DNA of 25,137 nucleotides from Clostridiales bacterium (GCA_014799645.1 JAAVHQ010000028.1:10439-35575), one strand, 5' to 3'; counted from the first letter of the stretch, positions 15,104-20,919 are shown. Made by a program: numbers and translations. The notes: generated by a model from the letters alone, not told the origin.

Positions 15104-15854
15104 AGATAGGCTTCTCGAATGGTCGAAAAAATATAAGTTTACCGACAACTTAGTGCGCAACTACGGTATGCGAACGATAGTATTCACTATCGGCTCGTTT
15201 GCAATCAGCGTGGCGTACGGCGCGTACAACTTCACACTATCGGCGTTGGAACGCTCAATCTGGTATGGGGTGATTGCGGGATATTACATATTGCTTGCAT
15301 TCATGAGAGGCGGCGTAGTCTTCTATCACAGAAAGAAGCGGAAGCACGAGAAGATAGGCAAGTTTGATAATGAAGAAGCCAAGCAAATAAAGAAGTATCG
15401 AGATTGCGGCGCGCTATTGATTGTGATGACTTTTGCATTGTCGTTGGCGGTCTTACAAATGGTGGCAGACGGTAAAACTTTTTCGCATAGAGGGTATGCG
15501 ATATACGCTTCCGCTGCGTACACGACATATAAAGTCACGATGTCGATAATACATATTGTAAAAGCCAAAAAGCAAACGGATATGACGGTGCAAGCGATAA
15601 GAAATATAAATCTTGCCGACGCTATGGTGTCTTTACTTACTTTGCAGGCAAGCATGTTGCATTCTTTCGGAGACAGCGATAAGTCTGATTTTGCGTCGAA
15701 GATGAATACCGTTACAGGCGCGATAGTATGCGCTTTGGTATTTGCGCTGGGCATATTTATGGTAGTGAAGTCTAAGAAATTGCTTGACTGTGTAAGCGAA
15801 ATACCGCAAGAGAGCAATAACTTAGACAAAGATAGCGAAAAAGAAATCTTATAA
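15093..15854 (+). CDS. Unknown multi-pass membrane protein overlapping the kinase gene
   Basis: No family is recognised. The 253 residues contain about six hydrophobic segments (27-47, 55-78, 105-124, 134-156, 172-190, 205-226) with basic cytoplasmic loops (YHRKKRKHEKIGK) and a short acidic C-terminal tail. The gene overlaps the 3' end of the kinase gene by 11 bases in another frame, so it is translationally coupled to the two-component system. Inference: it could be the kinase's signal input or its first target, since the kinase itself lacks an external sensing domain. Alternatives are a transporter or an envelope protein with an unrelated role. Base use matches the surrounding core genes. 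It is followed after 26 bases by a two-TM protein gene. Confidence 0.85.
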   Translation: MRIKDRLLEWSKKYKFTDNLVRNYGMRTIVFTIGSFAISVAYGAYNFTLSALERSIWYGVIAGYYILLAFMRGGVVFYHRKKRKHEKIGKFDNEEAKQIKKYRDCGALLIVMTFALSLAVLQMVADGKTFSHRGYAIYASAAYTTYKVTMSIIHIVKAKKQTDMTVQAIRNINLADAMVSLLTLQASMLHSFGDSDKSDFASKMNTVTGAIVCALVFALGIFMVVKSKKLLDCVSEIPQESNNLDKDSEKEIL

Positions 15855-15880
15855 AACAAATAAGTATTAGGATAATATAT

Positions 15881-16276
15881 ATGGACGACAAAAAGGAATT
15901 CAATTACACTTACAGCGCGCCGAGCGCGGAAGAGAAAAAGGAAATAGAATATATCCGCAAGCAGTACGTCGAAAAACAAGACAAGAAAGACGTCGACGGA
16001 AAAATGCAGAGATTGAGAAAACTTCATTCCAAAGTCAAGTCGCCTGCAATGGCGGTATCGCTGACTATGGGTATAGTAGGCACGTTGATTTTCGGACTTG
16101 GACTTTCAATGGCGTTGGAATGGGGTTTGCTTGTTTTGGGATCTTTGGTCGCAGTCGTCGGACTTGCGCCGATAATATCCGCATATTGGGCGCACAACAA
16201 GATTTTGGAGCGTCAAAAGAAGAAGTACGGCGAAGAGATATTACAGTTGTCGCAAGAACTTTTAGACGAAAATTAA
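15881..16276 (+). CDS. Small two-TM protein, paralog of the 18635 product
   Basis: A 131-residue protein of unknown function. A charged N-terminal region rich in E and K (about 1-50) is followed by two hydrophobic helices (about 55-76 and 82-104) and a helical charged tail that reads RQKKKYGEEILQLSQELL. The same plan and many identical positions recur in the 117-residue product at 18635-18988 (KVKSPAMA versus KVKRPAKA; YGEEILQLSQ versus YSQEVLELSQ), so the two are paralogs. The last 70 nt of this gene are also copied at 18454-18523. It follows the two-component operon after 26 bases, with AGGATA as a weak ribosome site, and is probably its fourth gene. No terminator is obvious after it. The function is unknown; a role linked to the signalling operon is inference. 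Confidence 0.82.
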   Translation: MDDKKEFNYTYSAPSAEEKKEIEYIRKQYVEKQDKKDVDGKMQRLRKLHSKVKSPAMAVSLTMGIVGTLIFGLGLSMALEWGLLVLGSLVAVVGLAPIISAYWAHNKILERQKKKYGEEILQLSQELLDEN

Positions 16277-16277
16277 C
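16208..16277 (+). repeat. 70-nt 3'-end segment duplicated at 18454-18523
   Basis: From GAGCGTCAAAAGAAGAAG to the stop codon plus one base, this segment matches 18454-18523 at about 65 of 70 positions. The mismatches cluster in the centre. Similarity ends abruptly right after the stop codon, marking a recombination or duplication edge. Confidence 0.85.
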
Positions 16278-16330
16278 AAATTGTACTATTATCATACTCA
16301 ACACTCAATGATAAAAAAGGAGCAAATTTT

Positions 16331-16584
16331 ATGATAACAATCAATATTTACGTATTTATTGACGGCAGTTGGGTAAAGCAAGCCAATTTTACGCGCCCAT
16401 TGTCGGGGCGGATAAACTCGACGAAACGCTCGATAGCGCAGTTACGAACTTTACCTTGCAAAAGGTAGCCAACTAACTTCCGCCGTTTACGAAGATAAAG
16501 ATAGTAGCCAACGACGAGACGAACACAAGGACGCGTTACTTTGTCGTAGCGTCGCCGGAGGGAAGCAAACCGAGAATGGTCTAG
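16331..16584 (+). pseudogene. Broken 5' fragment of a phage-tail-like gene
   Basis: A gene start with a good ribosome site (AAAAAAGGAG, ending at 16322) and ATG at 16331, but with no intact frame. The first frame gives MITINIYVFIDGSWVKQANF and then shifts near 16391. The second frame carries APIVGADKLDETLDSAV, is broken by TAA at 16474, and continues PPFTKIKIVANDETN and TRYFVVASPEGSKPRMV to TAG at 16582. So at least one frameshift and one nonsense mutation are present. The sense text across both frames is coherent and protein-like. From memory it resembles the N-terminal part of tail or baseplate-associated proteins of Firmicutes prophages, whose next segment reads like the start of the ORF at 18349. 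The family assignment is inference; the broken reading frame is seen directly. Confidence 0.6.
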
Positions 16585-16624
16585 AAAATAACATAAAAAT
16601 GATATTATGTCAAAGAAAAGTGGT

Positions 16625-16652
16625 AAAAATGTTGAAAAATTTTAACATTTTT
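16625..16652 (+). terminator. AT-rich hairpin, possible terminator
   Basis: AAAAATGTT at 16625-16633 pairs with AACATTTTT at 16644-16652, and inner AAA/TTT pairs extend the stem. A short T run follows. It is low in GC, so strength is doubtful. Confidence 0.35.
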
Positions 16653-16710
16653 GTTGAATTTCTTATTTTTATATGATATTATTATGATACAAAATGAAGT
16701 AACAAAACTC

Positions 16711-16733
16711 GACGAATAAGTAATTTATTCGTC
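16711..16733. repeat. Perfect 9-bp inverted repeat upstream of the retropepsin cassette
   Basis: GACGAATAA at 16711-16719 and TTATTCGTC at 16725-16733 flank GTAAT. No T run follows on the plus strand, so it is not a plain terminator. It could be an operator or a boundary structure. Confidence 0.5.
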
Positions 16734-16790
16734 ACAAACACCCCTGACGTATGTTGACATAATGGTGTAAAATAACGTGGGAGGTGACTT

Positions 16791-17054
16791 ATGATTACAT
16801 TAGAGGAGGCAAAGGAAATGGTTGATAAGAATTATGAGTATTTCAATAATAATTTCGAAAAACTTTATAGTGATTATGCAGACAAATTCATAGTTATAAA
16901 AGATTGCGAAGTGCTTGGTGCTTATGACACTTTTGATGACGCATACAAAACTACAATTAGAAGCGAGCAAATAGGCACGTTTATAATTCAACATTGTTCA
17001 AAGAGTGCAAATACTATCAATTATTTCCACGACAATAACGTAGTTTTTGCATAG
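16791..17054 (+). CDS. Small DUF5678-like protein, first gene of the retropepsin cassette
   Basis: An 87-residue soluble protein. The middle reads YADKFIVIKDCEVLGAYDTF followed by DDAYKTTIRSEQIGTFIIQ, a pattern I associate with DUF5678-type small proteins (a short beta strand pair around 'vvi.d.evvg..d...ea'). That assignment is tentative. Two start sites are equally plausible: ATG 16791 with GGGAGGTGA (16779-16787), and in-frame ATG 16818 with GAGGAGG (16803-16809) eight bases upstream, so two N-termini may be made. The stop codon lies eight bases before the retropepsin gene, whose ribosome site overlaps the end of this gene. The pair therefore looks like a co-translated unit. It is AT-rich and sits inside an interrupted phage-like gene. 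Function unknown; possibly a substrate, inhibitor or adaptor of the protease. Confidence 0.75.
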   Translation: MITLEEAKEMVDKNYEYFNNNFEKLYSDYADKFIVIKDCEVLGAYDTFDDAYKTTIRSEQIGTFIIQHCSKSANTINYFHDNNVVFA

Positions 17055-17062
17055 GAGATAGT

Positions 17063-17512
17063 ATGGCAGGAGCGGGATTTAGTTTTACGACAAGATATCG
17101 AGGTATGTCACGAGTATTGATGAATAAAGTGGCAATTGAATCTATTGGCTTAAATTCTATCAATAAAGAAATGAAATGGGAAGCAATTTGGGATACCGGT
17201 GCGACTAGTTCTGTTATTACTAAAAAAGTTATTCAAGAATTAAATCTTAAACCTGTATCCGTTGGTAAAGCCTTAACTCCACAGGGAGAATATTATCCCT
17301 ATTGTTACTATATAGATTTAACTTTGCCTAATCGTGTGACGGTAAAGAATCTACTAGTAATGGAAGGACAGCCAGCTTGTTGTGATATTCTAATAGGAAT
17401 GGATGTAATCTCGCAGGGAGATTTTGCGGTTACTAATCATAATGGCAAAACAACATTTTCTTTTAGAATGCCTTCTATGAGCGAAATAGATTTTATCAAC
17501 TACAATAAGTAA
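17063..17512 (+). CDS. Retropepsin-like aspartic protease
   Basis: A 149-residue single-domain aspartic protease of the retropepsin-like superfamily. The catalytic triplet lies in WEAIWDTGATSSVIT (Asp44-Thr45-Gly46-Ala47). The flap region follows, and the C-terminal hydrophobic-hydrophobic-Gly signature appears as DILIGMDVISQGD (108-120), the position that supports the active-site loop in this fold. With one DTGA motif it must form a homodimer, as retroviral proteases do. There is no signal peptide, so it would act in the cytoplasm. RBS AGGAG at 17053-17057. The gene is coupled to the small upstream DUF5678-like gene and followed by a strong terminator. Retropepsin domains in bacteria without any retroelement are poorly studied. 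No reverse transcriptase or capsid gene is nearby. The fold is confident; the biological role is unknown. Confidence 0.9.
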   Translation: MAGAGFSFTTRYRGMSRVLMNKVAIESIGLNSINKEMKWEAIWDTGATSSVITKKVIQELNLKPVSVGKALTPQGEYYPYCYYIDLTLPNRVTVKNLLVMEGQPACCDILIGMDVISQGDFAVTNHNGKTTFSFRMPSMSEIDFINYNK

Positions 17513-17541
17513 TACCTAAATATAATTGCGAAAAACGAAAC

Positions 17542-17570
17542 AAAAAGACAGTCGAGTGGCTGTCTTTTTT
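17542..17570 (+). terminator. Terminator of the retropepsin cassette
   Basis: AAAAAGACAGTC at 17542-17553 pairs with GGCTGTCTTTTT at 17558-17569 around GAGT, with one T-G pair, followed by T and CAT. Confidence 0.88.
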
Positions 17571-17586
17571 CATACAACTAAATATA

Positions 17587-17611
17587 GGGCAGTCAAACGG
17601 CTGTCCTTTTT
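17587..17611 (+). terminator. Second, near-identical hairpin in tandem
   Basis: GGGCAGTC at 17587-17594 pairs with GGCTGTCC at 17599-17606 around AAAC, then TTTTTCAT. It is clearly a diverged copy of the hairpin 45 bases upstream and is followed directly by GGAGG and a start codon. Confidence 0.75.
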
Positions 17612-17625
17612 CATTGGAGGTAATT

Positions 17626-17643
17626 ATGTTATACGACTACTGA
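17626..17643 (+). pseudogene. Five-codon abortive gene start (MLYDY)
   Basis: GGAGG at 17616-17620 and ATG at 17626 form a textbook translation start, but the frame stops after MLYDY. The stop overlaps the 3' end of the convergent gene (17637). Most likely this is the truncated 5' end of a gene, possibly phage-derived, whose body was lost at a rearrangement junction. A regulatory leader peptide is the other option. Confidence 0.45.
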
Positions 17644-18314
17644 CGTTCTTCGTCGGACTTGACTTGCGACTGTAATTCCTGCACTTGCTTTTCGAGTTGC
17701 TCAATGCGGTACTCGGGAGATTGCTTGTATTCGGCTTCTTTCTGCGCTTGTCGCTCGGCTTGACGTTGGACTAACTTCTCGTGTCCGCCGTGTAGGTAAA
17801 AGCGTTCTAAGATAAGGTACACGATATCAAGGACTAGAAGCGCGAGAAAAATATAGGTGGTTGGGTATAAGTGAATTTCATATACGCCCAACTCGTCACT
17901 TGTAGATATTCCGTTAATAAGCATTGCAAGAAAAGCAATTACCAAAGACCAAACAAATTGAAACTTCTTGTCCTTAAACAAACGAACAAGATATATAATT
18001 GCAAGCAAAAAGCACATAAATACAAGGATAGAACTAGTAACTATTGTGCCAAAAGCACAGGCAATCTCGTTATAAGCATAAGATTCCTTGTCTGATATAG
18101 AGGAAAGCGTACTAATTACATTTGGTACATTTCTCCAATATGATGCAATTTGTAATATAAATGGCAATTTATAGGACGCAAATTCAAGATTTTCCTTATC
18201 AATAACTTTGGTTACAGTTTGTATAGGGAAACAAAACAACAACAAATAGAGAATGGATAGACCGAGTGTTATCCATTTTTTATTTTTATAAACCTTATAA
18301 ATAAAATCTTTCAT
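17637..18314 (-). CDS. Unknown four-TM protein with C-terminal coiled coil
   Basis: No family is recognised. The 225-residue product has four hydrophobic helices (about 14-33, 84-110, 120-137 and 150-170), a mostly external loop between the first two, and a charged cytoplasmic tail (about 178-222) that should form a coiled coil (QRQAERQAQKEAEYK, then EYRIEQLEKQVQELQ). The tail is encoded by visibly GC-richer DNA than the membrane part, which may mean the gene is a composite. It runs against the flanking genes inside the scrambled region. No Shine-Dalgarno is visible before the ATG on the minus strand (the upstream bases are a T run), so the start is less certain. It could be a phage-exclusion or holin-like membrane protein, but nothing specific supports that. 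Confidence 0.68.
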   Translation of the reverse strand: MKDFIYKVYKNKKWITLGLSILYLLLFCFPIQTVTKVIDKENLEFASYKLPFILQIASYWRNVPNVISTLSSISDKESYAYNEIACAFGTIVTSSILVFMCFLLAIIYLVRLFKDKKFQFVWSLVIAFLAMLINGISTSDELGVYEIHLYPTTYIFLALLVLDIVYLILERFYLHGGHEKLVQRQAERQAQKEAEYKQSPEYRIEQLEKQVQELQSQVKSDEERQ

Positions 18315-18348
18315 ATTAAAAAAATATCACAAAAGGAGGGACTTGTCA

Positions 18349-18522
18349 ATGTATAAGACAAGATTGCCATTAGTTGAACCAACAAAACTTTTAGAGCGTA
18401 TTACAGTAGACAATTTGTGTTTTATCAATCCATTAGGGCATGATTATATCAAAGAGCGTCAAAAGAAGAAGTACGGCGAAGAGATTTTGAAACTGTCGCA
18501 AGAACTTTTAGACGAAAATTAA
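18349..18522 (+). CDS. Chimeric 57-residue ORF: phage-tail-like segment fused to a paralog tail
   Basis: A short intact frame with a strong ribosome site (AAAAGGAGGG at 18331-18340, eight bases before the ATG). Residues 1-34 (with LVEPTKLLERITVDNLCF, then INPLGHDY) resemble, from memory, the segment that follows the N-terminal domain of Firmicutes phage tail proteins, and would continue the broken gene at 16331-16584. Residues 35-57 (ERQKKKYGEEILKLSQELL plus the end) are a copy of the C-terminus of the two-TM protein at 15881. So the ORF is a fusion of two unrelated pieces created by rearrangement. It may be an expressed new mini-gene, because RBS and frame are intact, or only a relic. The tail identity is seen directly; the phage relation is inference. 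Confidence 0.55.
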   Translation: MYKTRLPLVEPTKLLERITVDNLCFINPLGHDYIKERQKKKYGEEILKLSQELLDEN

Positions 18523-18523
18523 C
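18454..18523 (+). repeat. 70-nt copy of the 3' end of the 15881 gene
   Basis: Matches 16208-16277 at about 65 of 70 positions, from GAGCGTCAAAAGAAGAAG to one base past the stop codon. It is the second arm of a direct repeat bracketing the 2.2-kb scrambled region. Confidence 0.85.
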
Positions 18524-18634
18524 GCATTAACAAAACCTTTTCAATTTGCTTACCGATTATTATCTTTTTGCAAACATTTATTGATTATAATGCAAGTGTA
18601 AAAAGAAACAAACCAAATCGGAGGCAAATTTTTT

Positions 18635-18988
18635 ATGAACAACACACAAACATCAGTAGCAACCAAAATCAGCAATCAATACGTAGAGCAACCCGTCACG
18701 ACTTTGGATAAACTCAAAGCGCTCGACAAGAAAGTGAAAAGACCAGCAAAAGCGTTCGCGTATACGTTCGGCACAATCGGCGCGCTCGTGCTCGGTACGG
18801 GTATGTGTCTTGCAATGAAAGTCATCGGCGACCTTATGGCAGTGGGAATCGTCGTAGGCTGCGCAGGCATTTTGATGGTATCTATCAACTATGCGATATA
18901 CAAAGCGATTATGAAAAAGAGAAAGGCTAAGTATTCCCAAGAGGTTTTGGAATTGAGCCAAAGCATTATCGCAGAAGAAAATAAATAA
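18635..18988 (+). CDS. Small two-TM protein, paralog of the 15881 product
   Basis: A 117-residue membrane protein of unknown function. A polar N-terminus (about 1-35) is followed by two hydrophobic helices (about 38-60 and 66-88) and a charged helical tail (KKRKAKYSQEVLELSQSII). It aligns along most of its length with the 131-residue protein at 15881-16276, which is encoded directly after a two-component system. RBS GGAGG lies about ten bases before the ATG, and a TATAAT at 18586-18591 could be its -10, although the -35 is poor. The next gene starts 29 bases downstream with no terminator between, so the two are likely one transcript. Base use is like the core genome, unlike the AT-rich insert just upstream. 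The function is unknown. Confidence 0.82.
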   Translation: MNNTQTSVATKISNQYVEQPVTTLDKLKALDKKVKRPAKAFAYTFGTIGALVLGTGMCLAMKVIGDLMAVGIVVGCAGILMVSINYAIYKAIMKKRKAKYSQEVLELSQSIIAEENK

Positions 18989-19017
18989 ATCGAGAGAAAA
19001 TAAAGGAGACAACGGTT

Positions 19018-19266
19018 ATGAATTTTTTGAAGAAAGCATTTAAGGATATGAAAGAGAGCGCAAAGGCGCAACACGAAGTAGACGTGGCAAATTTCCGCGC
19101 GGTAAAAGCCGAAAGCAAAGCGGATTTCCAAGAGAATAGATTGATAGGCAAGAAACGTAAGGAGTTCGAGCAGGCAAAGCGCGATGCGCAGTTGGCAGAG
19201 GCGAACGAGAGAATTGCAAAAGCGGAAAAGCGTAGAAACGACGCAATGATAAAGATATACTCCTAA
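19018..19266 (+). CDS. Small charged helical (coiled-coil) protein
   Basis: An 82-residue product that is almost entirely one predicted alpha helix, rich in A, E, K and R (for example FRAVKAESKADFQENRLIG and EQAKRDAQLAEANERIAKAE). There are no cysteines and no membrane segment. It is highly polar and likely forms a coiled coil or binds another helical partner such as the charged tail of the two-TM protein encoded just upstream; that link is inference. RBS AAAGGAG at 19002-19008, ten bases before the ATG, is strong. A perfect terminator starts four bases after the stop codon. No family is recognised; proteins of this make-up are often annotated simply as hypothetical. Confidence 0.78.
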   Translation: MNFLKKAFKDMKESAKAQHEVDVANFRAVKAESKADFQENRLIGKKRKEFEQAKRDAQLAEANERIAKAEKRRNDAMIKIYS

Positions 19267-19270
19267 GTAG

Positions 19271-19310
19271 TATGCCGAACGTAATGCAAGCGTTCGGCAT
19301 ATTATTTTAT
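19271..19310 (+). terminator. Terminator after the 18635-19266 pair
   Basis: TATGCCGAACG at 19271-19281 pairs perfectly with CGTTCGGCATA at 19291-19301, followed by TTATTTTATT. Confidence 0.85.
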
Positions 19311-19334
19311 TTGCAACAAAATCCGAAAAATATG

Positions 19335-19363
19335 TTGACAAAGACAATATATTGTCTTATAAT
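19335..19363 (+). promoter_or_regulatory. Consensus promoter of the TetR-phospholipase operon
   Basis: A perfect TTGACA (19335-19340) and a perfect TATAAT (19358-19363) with exactly 17 bases between. The spacer is itself a palindrome, so this strong promoter is probably repressed by default. Confidence 0.88.
19341..19358. promoter_or_regulatory. 18-bp palindromic operator inside the promoter spacer
   Basis: AAGACAATATATTGTCTT is identical to its own reverse complement over 18 bases and fills the space between -35 and -10, overlapping the first base of the -10. This is the classic place for a TetR-family autorepressor to block RNA polymerase. Confidence 0.8.
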
Positions 19364-19367
19364 ACTA

Positions 19368-19382
19368 TTGAACAATGTTCAA
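19368..19382. promoter_or_regulatory. Second inverted repeat at the transcription start
   Basis: TTGAACA and TGTTCAA flank a single A. The site covers about +1 to +12. Its centre is about 26 bases from the centre of the spacer palindrome. It may be a second operator of related but not identical sequence (both contain ACA and TGT half-site cores). Confidence 0.6.
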
Positions 19383-19405
19383 ATTTCAAATTCGGAGTTT
19401 GCAGT

Positions 19406-19978
19406 ATGAAGATTACCAAAGAAGCTATCATTGACGAGGCGATAAACATTCTCGAAGAAAAGGGCGACGACCCTCAAAAACTTACGGTCAGAGAACTTGC
19501 CGGTAGGCTCAATATCGGAATAGGGTTGATCAACTACCATTTCGGCTCGAAAGAAGTGCTTATCAACTTGTGCGTAAAGAAGATGATTATGGGAATCGTC
19601 GACGAATTCCACAAGGTAAGACAGTCGTTGGCGTTTATGAAACCAAAGGAAAAGCTCAATTATTTGTGTCTTATGACCTTTGATTATTTGTATACCAAGC
19701 CAAACGTATCGAGAGTAGCGTTGATATACGATTTGGGCAACACGACGAATGACGACACGACGTCCTCGCTCATCGACGCGTATATTCCTATCGTCATGGA
19801 TTGTAAGCCGGCTTATGACGAGCAAAAGGCGTATTTGATAGCGTCAAGAGTAATATATATTATCGAGCAGTCTTTTTTGCGTACGGAAGTTATTAAGCAG
19901 AGAAGCGGAGTTGACCTCAACGATTCTGCGGCAAGAAAGGATTATTTGGAAAACTTGCTCAAGGATATGATAAAATAG
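19406..19978 (+). CDS. TetR/AcrR-family transcriptional regulator
   Basis: A 190-residue dimeric repressor. The N-terminal helix-turn-helix domain reads KEAIIDEAINILEEKG then LTVRELAGRLNIGIGLINYH followed by FGSKEVLINLC, the full TetR signature. The C-terminal two thirds are the helical ligand and dimer domain, which does not reveal the ligand. The frame is open further upstream to 19352, but the start at 19406 is chosen because GGAG at 19394-19397 lies eight bases before it, the product begins directly with the family motif, and an earlier start would lie inside the promoter and operator. The gene is 36 bases upstream of a zinc-dependent phospholipase C family gene and probably in operon with it. 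Autorepression through the spacer palindrome is a strong inference. Confidence 0.94.
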   Translation: MKITKEAIIDEAINILEEKGDDPQKLTVRELAGRLNIGIGLINYHFGSKEVLINLCVKKMIMGIVDEFHKVRQSLAFMKPKEKLNYLCLMTFDYLYTKPNVSRVALIYDLGNTTNDDTTSSLIDAYIPIVMDCKPAYDEQKAYLIASRVIYIIEQSFLRTEVIKQRSGVDLNDSAARKDYLENLLKDMIK

Positions 19979-20014
19979 ACAAATTCAATTTATTAAGACA
20001 ACAGGGGTGAATGT

Positions 20015-20812
20015 ATGCCATCAATCTACGCACATTATTATTTTGCAAGCAAATGCGCGGACAAATTTCCGGAAGAGTTGAAAAAGATAATCGCCGACAA
20101 TCGCAAGTTTTACGACTTGGGGGCAAGCGCAGGGGATTTGCTCTTCTATTACAAGCCGTATAAGAAAAATGATATAAGAATTTACGGCACGCAATTGCAC
20201 CACGAGAATTTTGCCGAGCAAATGGTCAGATTTAAGGAAAGCGCGTTGAGTAGCAGTCATTCCCAAAGGGATATTGCGTATCTTGCAGGTTATTACACGC
20301 ACTTTATTCTCGACAGCGTTGTGCATCCTTATATTTGCAAGGTAGAGGCGGAGAAAGTGGAAAAGCACCTTGTTATCGAGGTAGATTATGACAGAAAGTT
20401 GTTGATAAAGACGGGTGAAAATCCCTATTCCAACAAATTTTTGAGATATCAGGTCAACGACGGCGAAACGCAAGAAATCGTCGCTAAATATTTGAATACC
20501 ACGCCCGCCGTTATAAAGAAAACTCTTAAAGACAGGAAGAAATTCACAAAGTTGATTTCTACTCAAAAAAAAGTCGTAAGAGGCGGAGTGAATTTTCTCT
20601 TGAAACTATCGGGCAAACCCAACGCCTTTGAAATACTCACGCAAAAGACGGAAAACGATAAGTGCGGAGCAGTAAGAGAGAGAATTGACGAACTTATGAA
20701 GAGCGCGCTCGTCGACGCGCAAAAGTACGGAGCGGAATTCTATGAATTCCTCAAATCGTCAAGCCCGCTAAGCGAAAGATTTCAATGCGATTTTTATCGC
20801 CAAGAAGTATAG
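20015..20812 (+). CDS. Zinc-dependent phospholipase C family protein
   Basis: A 265-residue protein of the zinc-dependent phospholipase C / S1-P1-nuclease-like fold. Seen: the N-terminal MPSIYAHYYF with an early His, LGASAGDLLFYY, the LHHENFAEQM segment, and the core metal-binding helix GYYTHFILDSVVHPYICK with H and D ligands, followed by HLVIEVDYD. Family members hydrolyse phospholipids or related phosphodiesters with a three-zinc site. This subgroup in Clostridia has no signal peptide and no known substrate, so the enzyme name is by fold rather than proven activity. RBS AGGGGTGA at 20003-20010. It follows a TetR-family gene by 36 bases and should share its strong, palindrome-controlled promoter, suggesting it is made only on a specific cue. 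Confidence 0.88.
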   Translation: MPSIYAHYYFASKCADKFPEELKKIIADNRKFYDLGASAGDLLFYYKPYKKNDIRIYGTQLHHENFAEQMVRFKESALSSSHSQRDIAYLAGYYTHFILDSVVHPYICKVEAEKVEKHLVIEVDYDRKLLIKTGENPYSNKFLRYQVNDGETQEIVAKYLNTTPAVIKKTLKDRKKFTKLISTQKKVVRGGVNFLLKLSGKPNAFEILTQKTENDKCGAVRERIDELMKSALVDAQKYGAEFYEFLKSSSPLSERFQCDFYRQEV

Positions 20813-20849
20813 TATATGTAAATTTATTTTCAGTTTTATGTAATGGCTG

Positions 20850-20878
20850 TTTACAGAAATTGCCCTTTATGCTAGACT
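20850..20878 (+). promoter_or_regulatory. Promoter of the second two-component system
   Basis: TTTACA at 20850-20855, exactly 17 bases, then TAGACT at 20873-20878 with a TGC extension. A short AGATAA-T-TTATCT inverted repeat at 20892-20904 lies in the leader. Confidence 0.6.
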
Positions 20879-20919
20879 TGATAATAGGATAAGATAATTT
20901 ATCTAAGAAGGAGAAAAAT

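Noticed and set aside
16711..16733. The 9-bp inverted repeat as an ordinary terminator
   Set aside because: There is no T run after it on the plus strand and only a weak one on the minus strand, where no gene ends.
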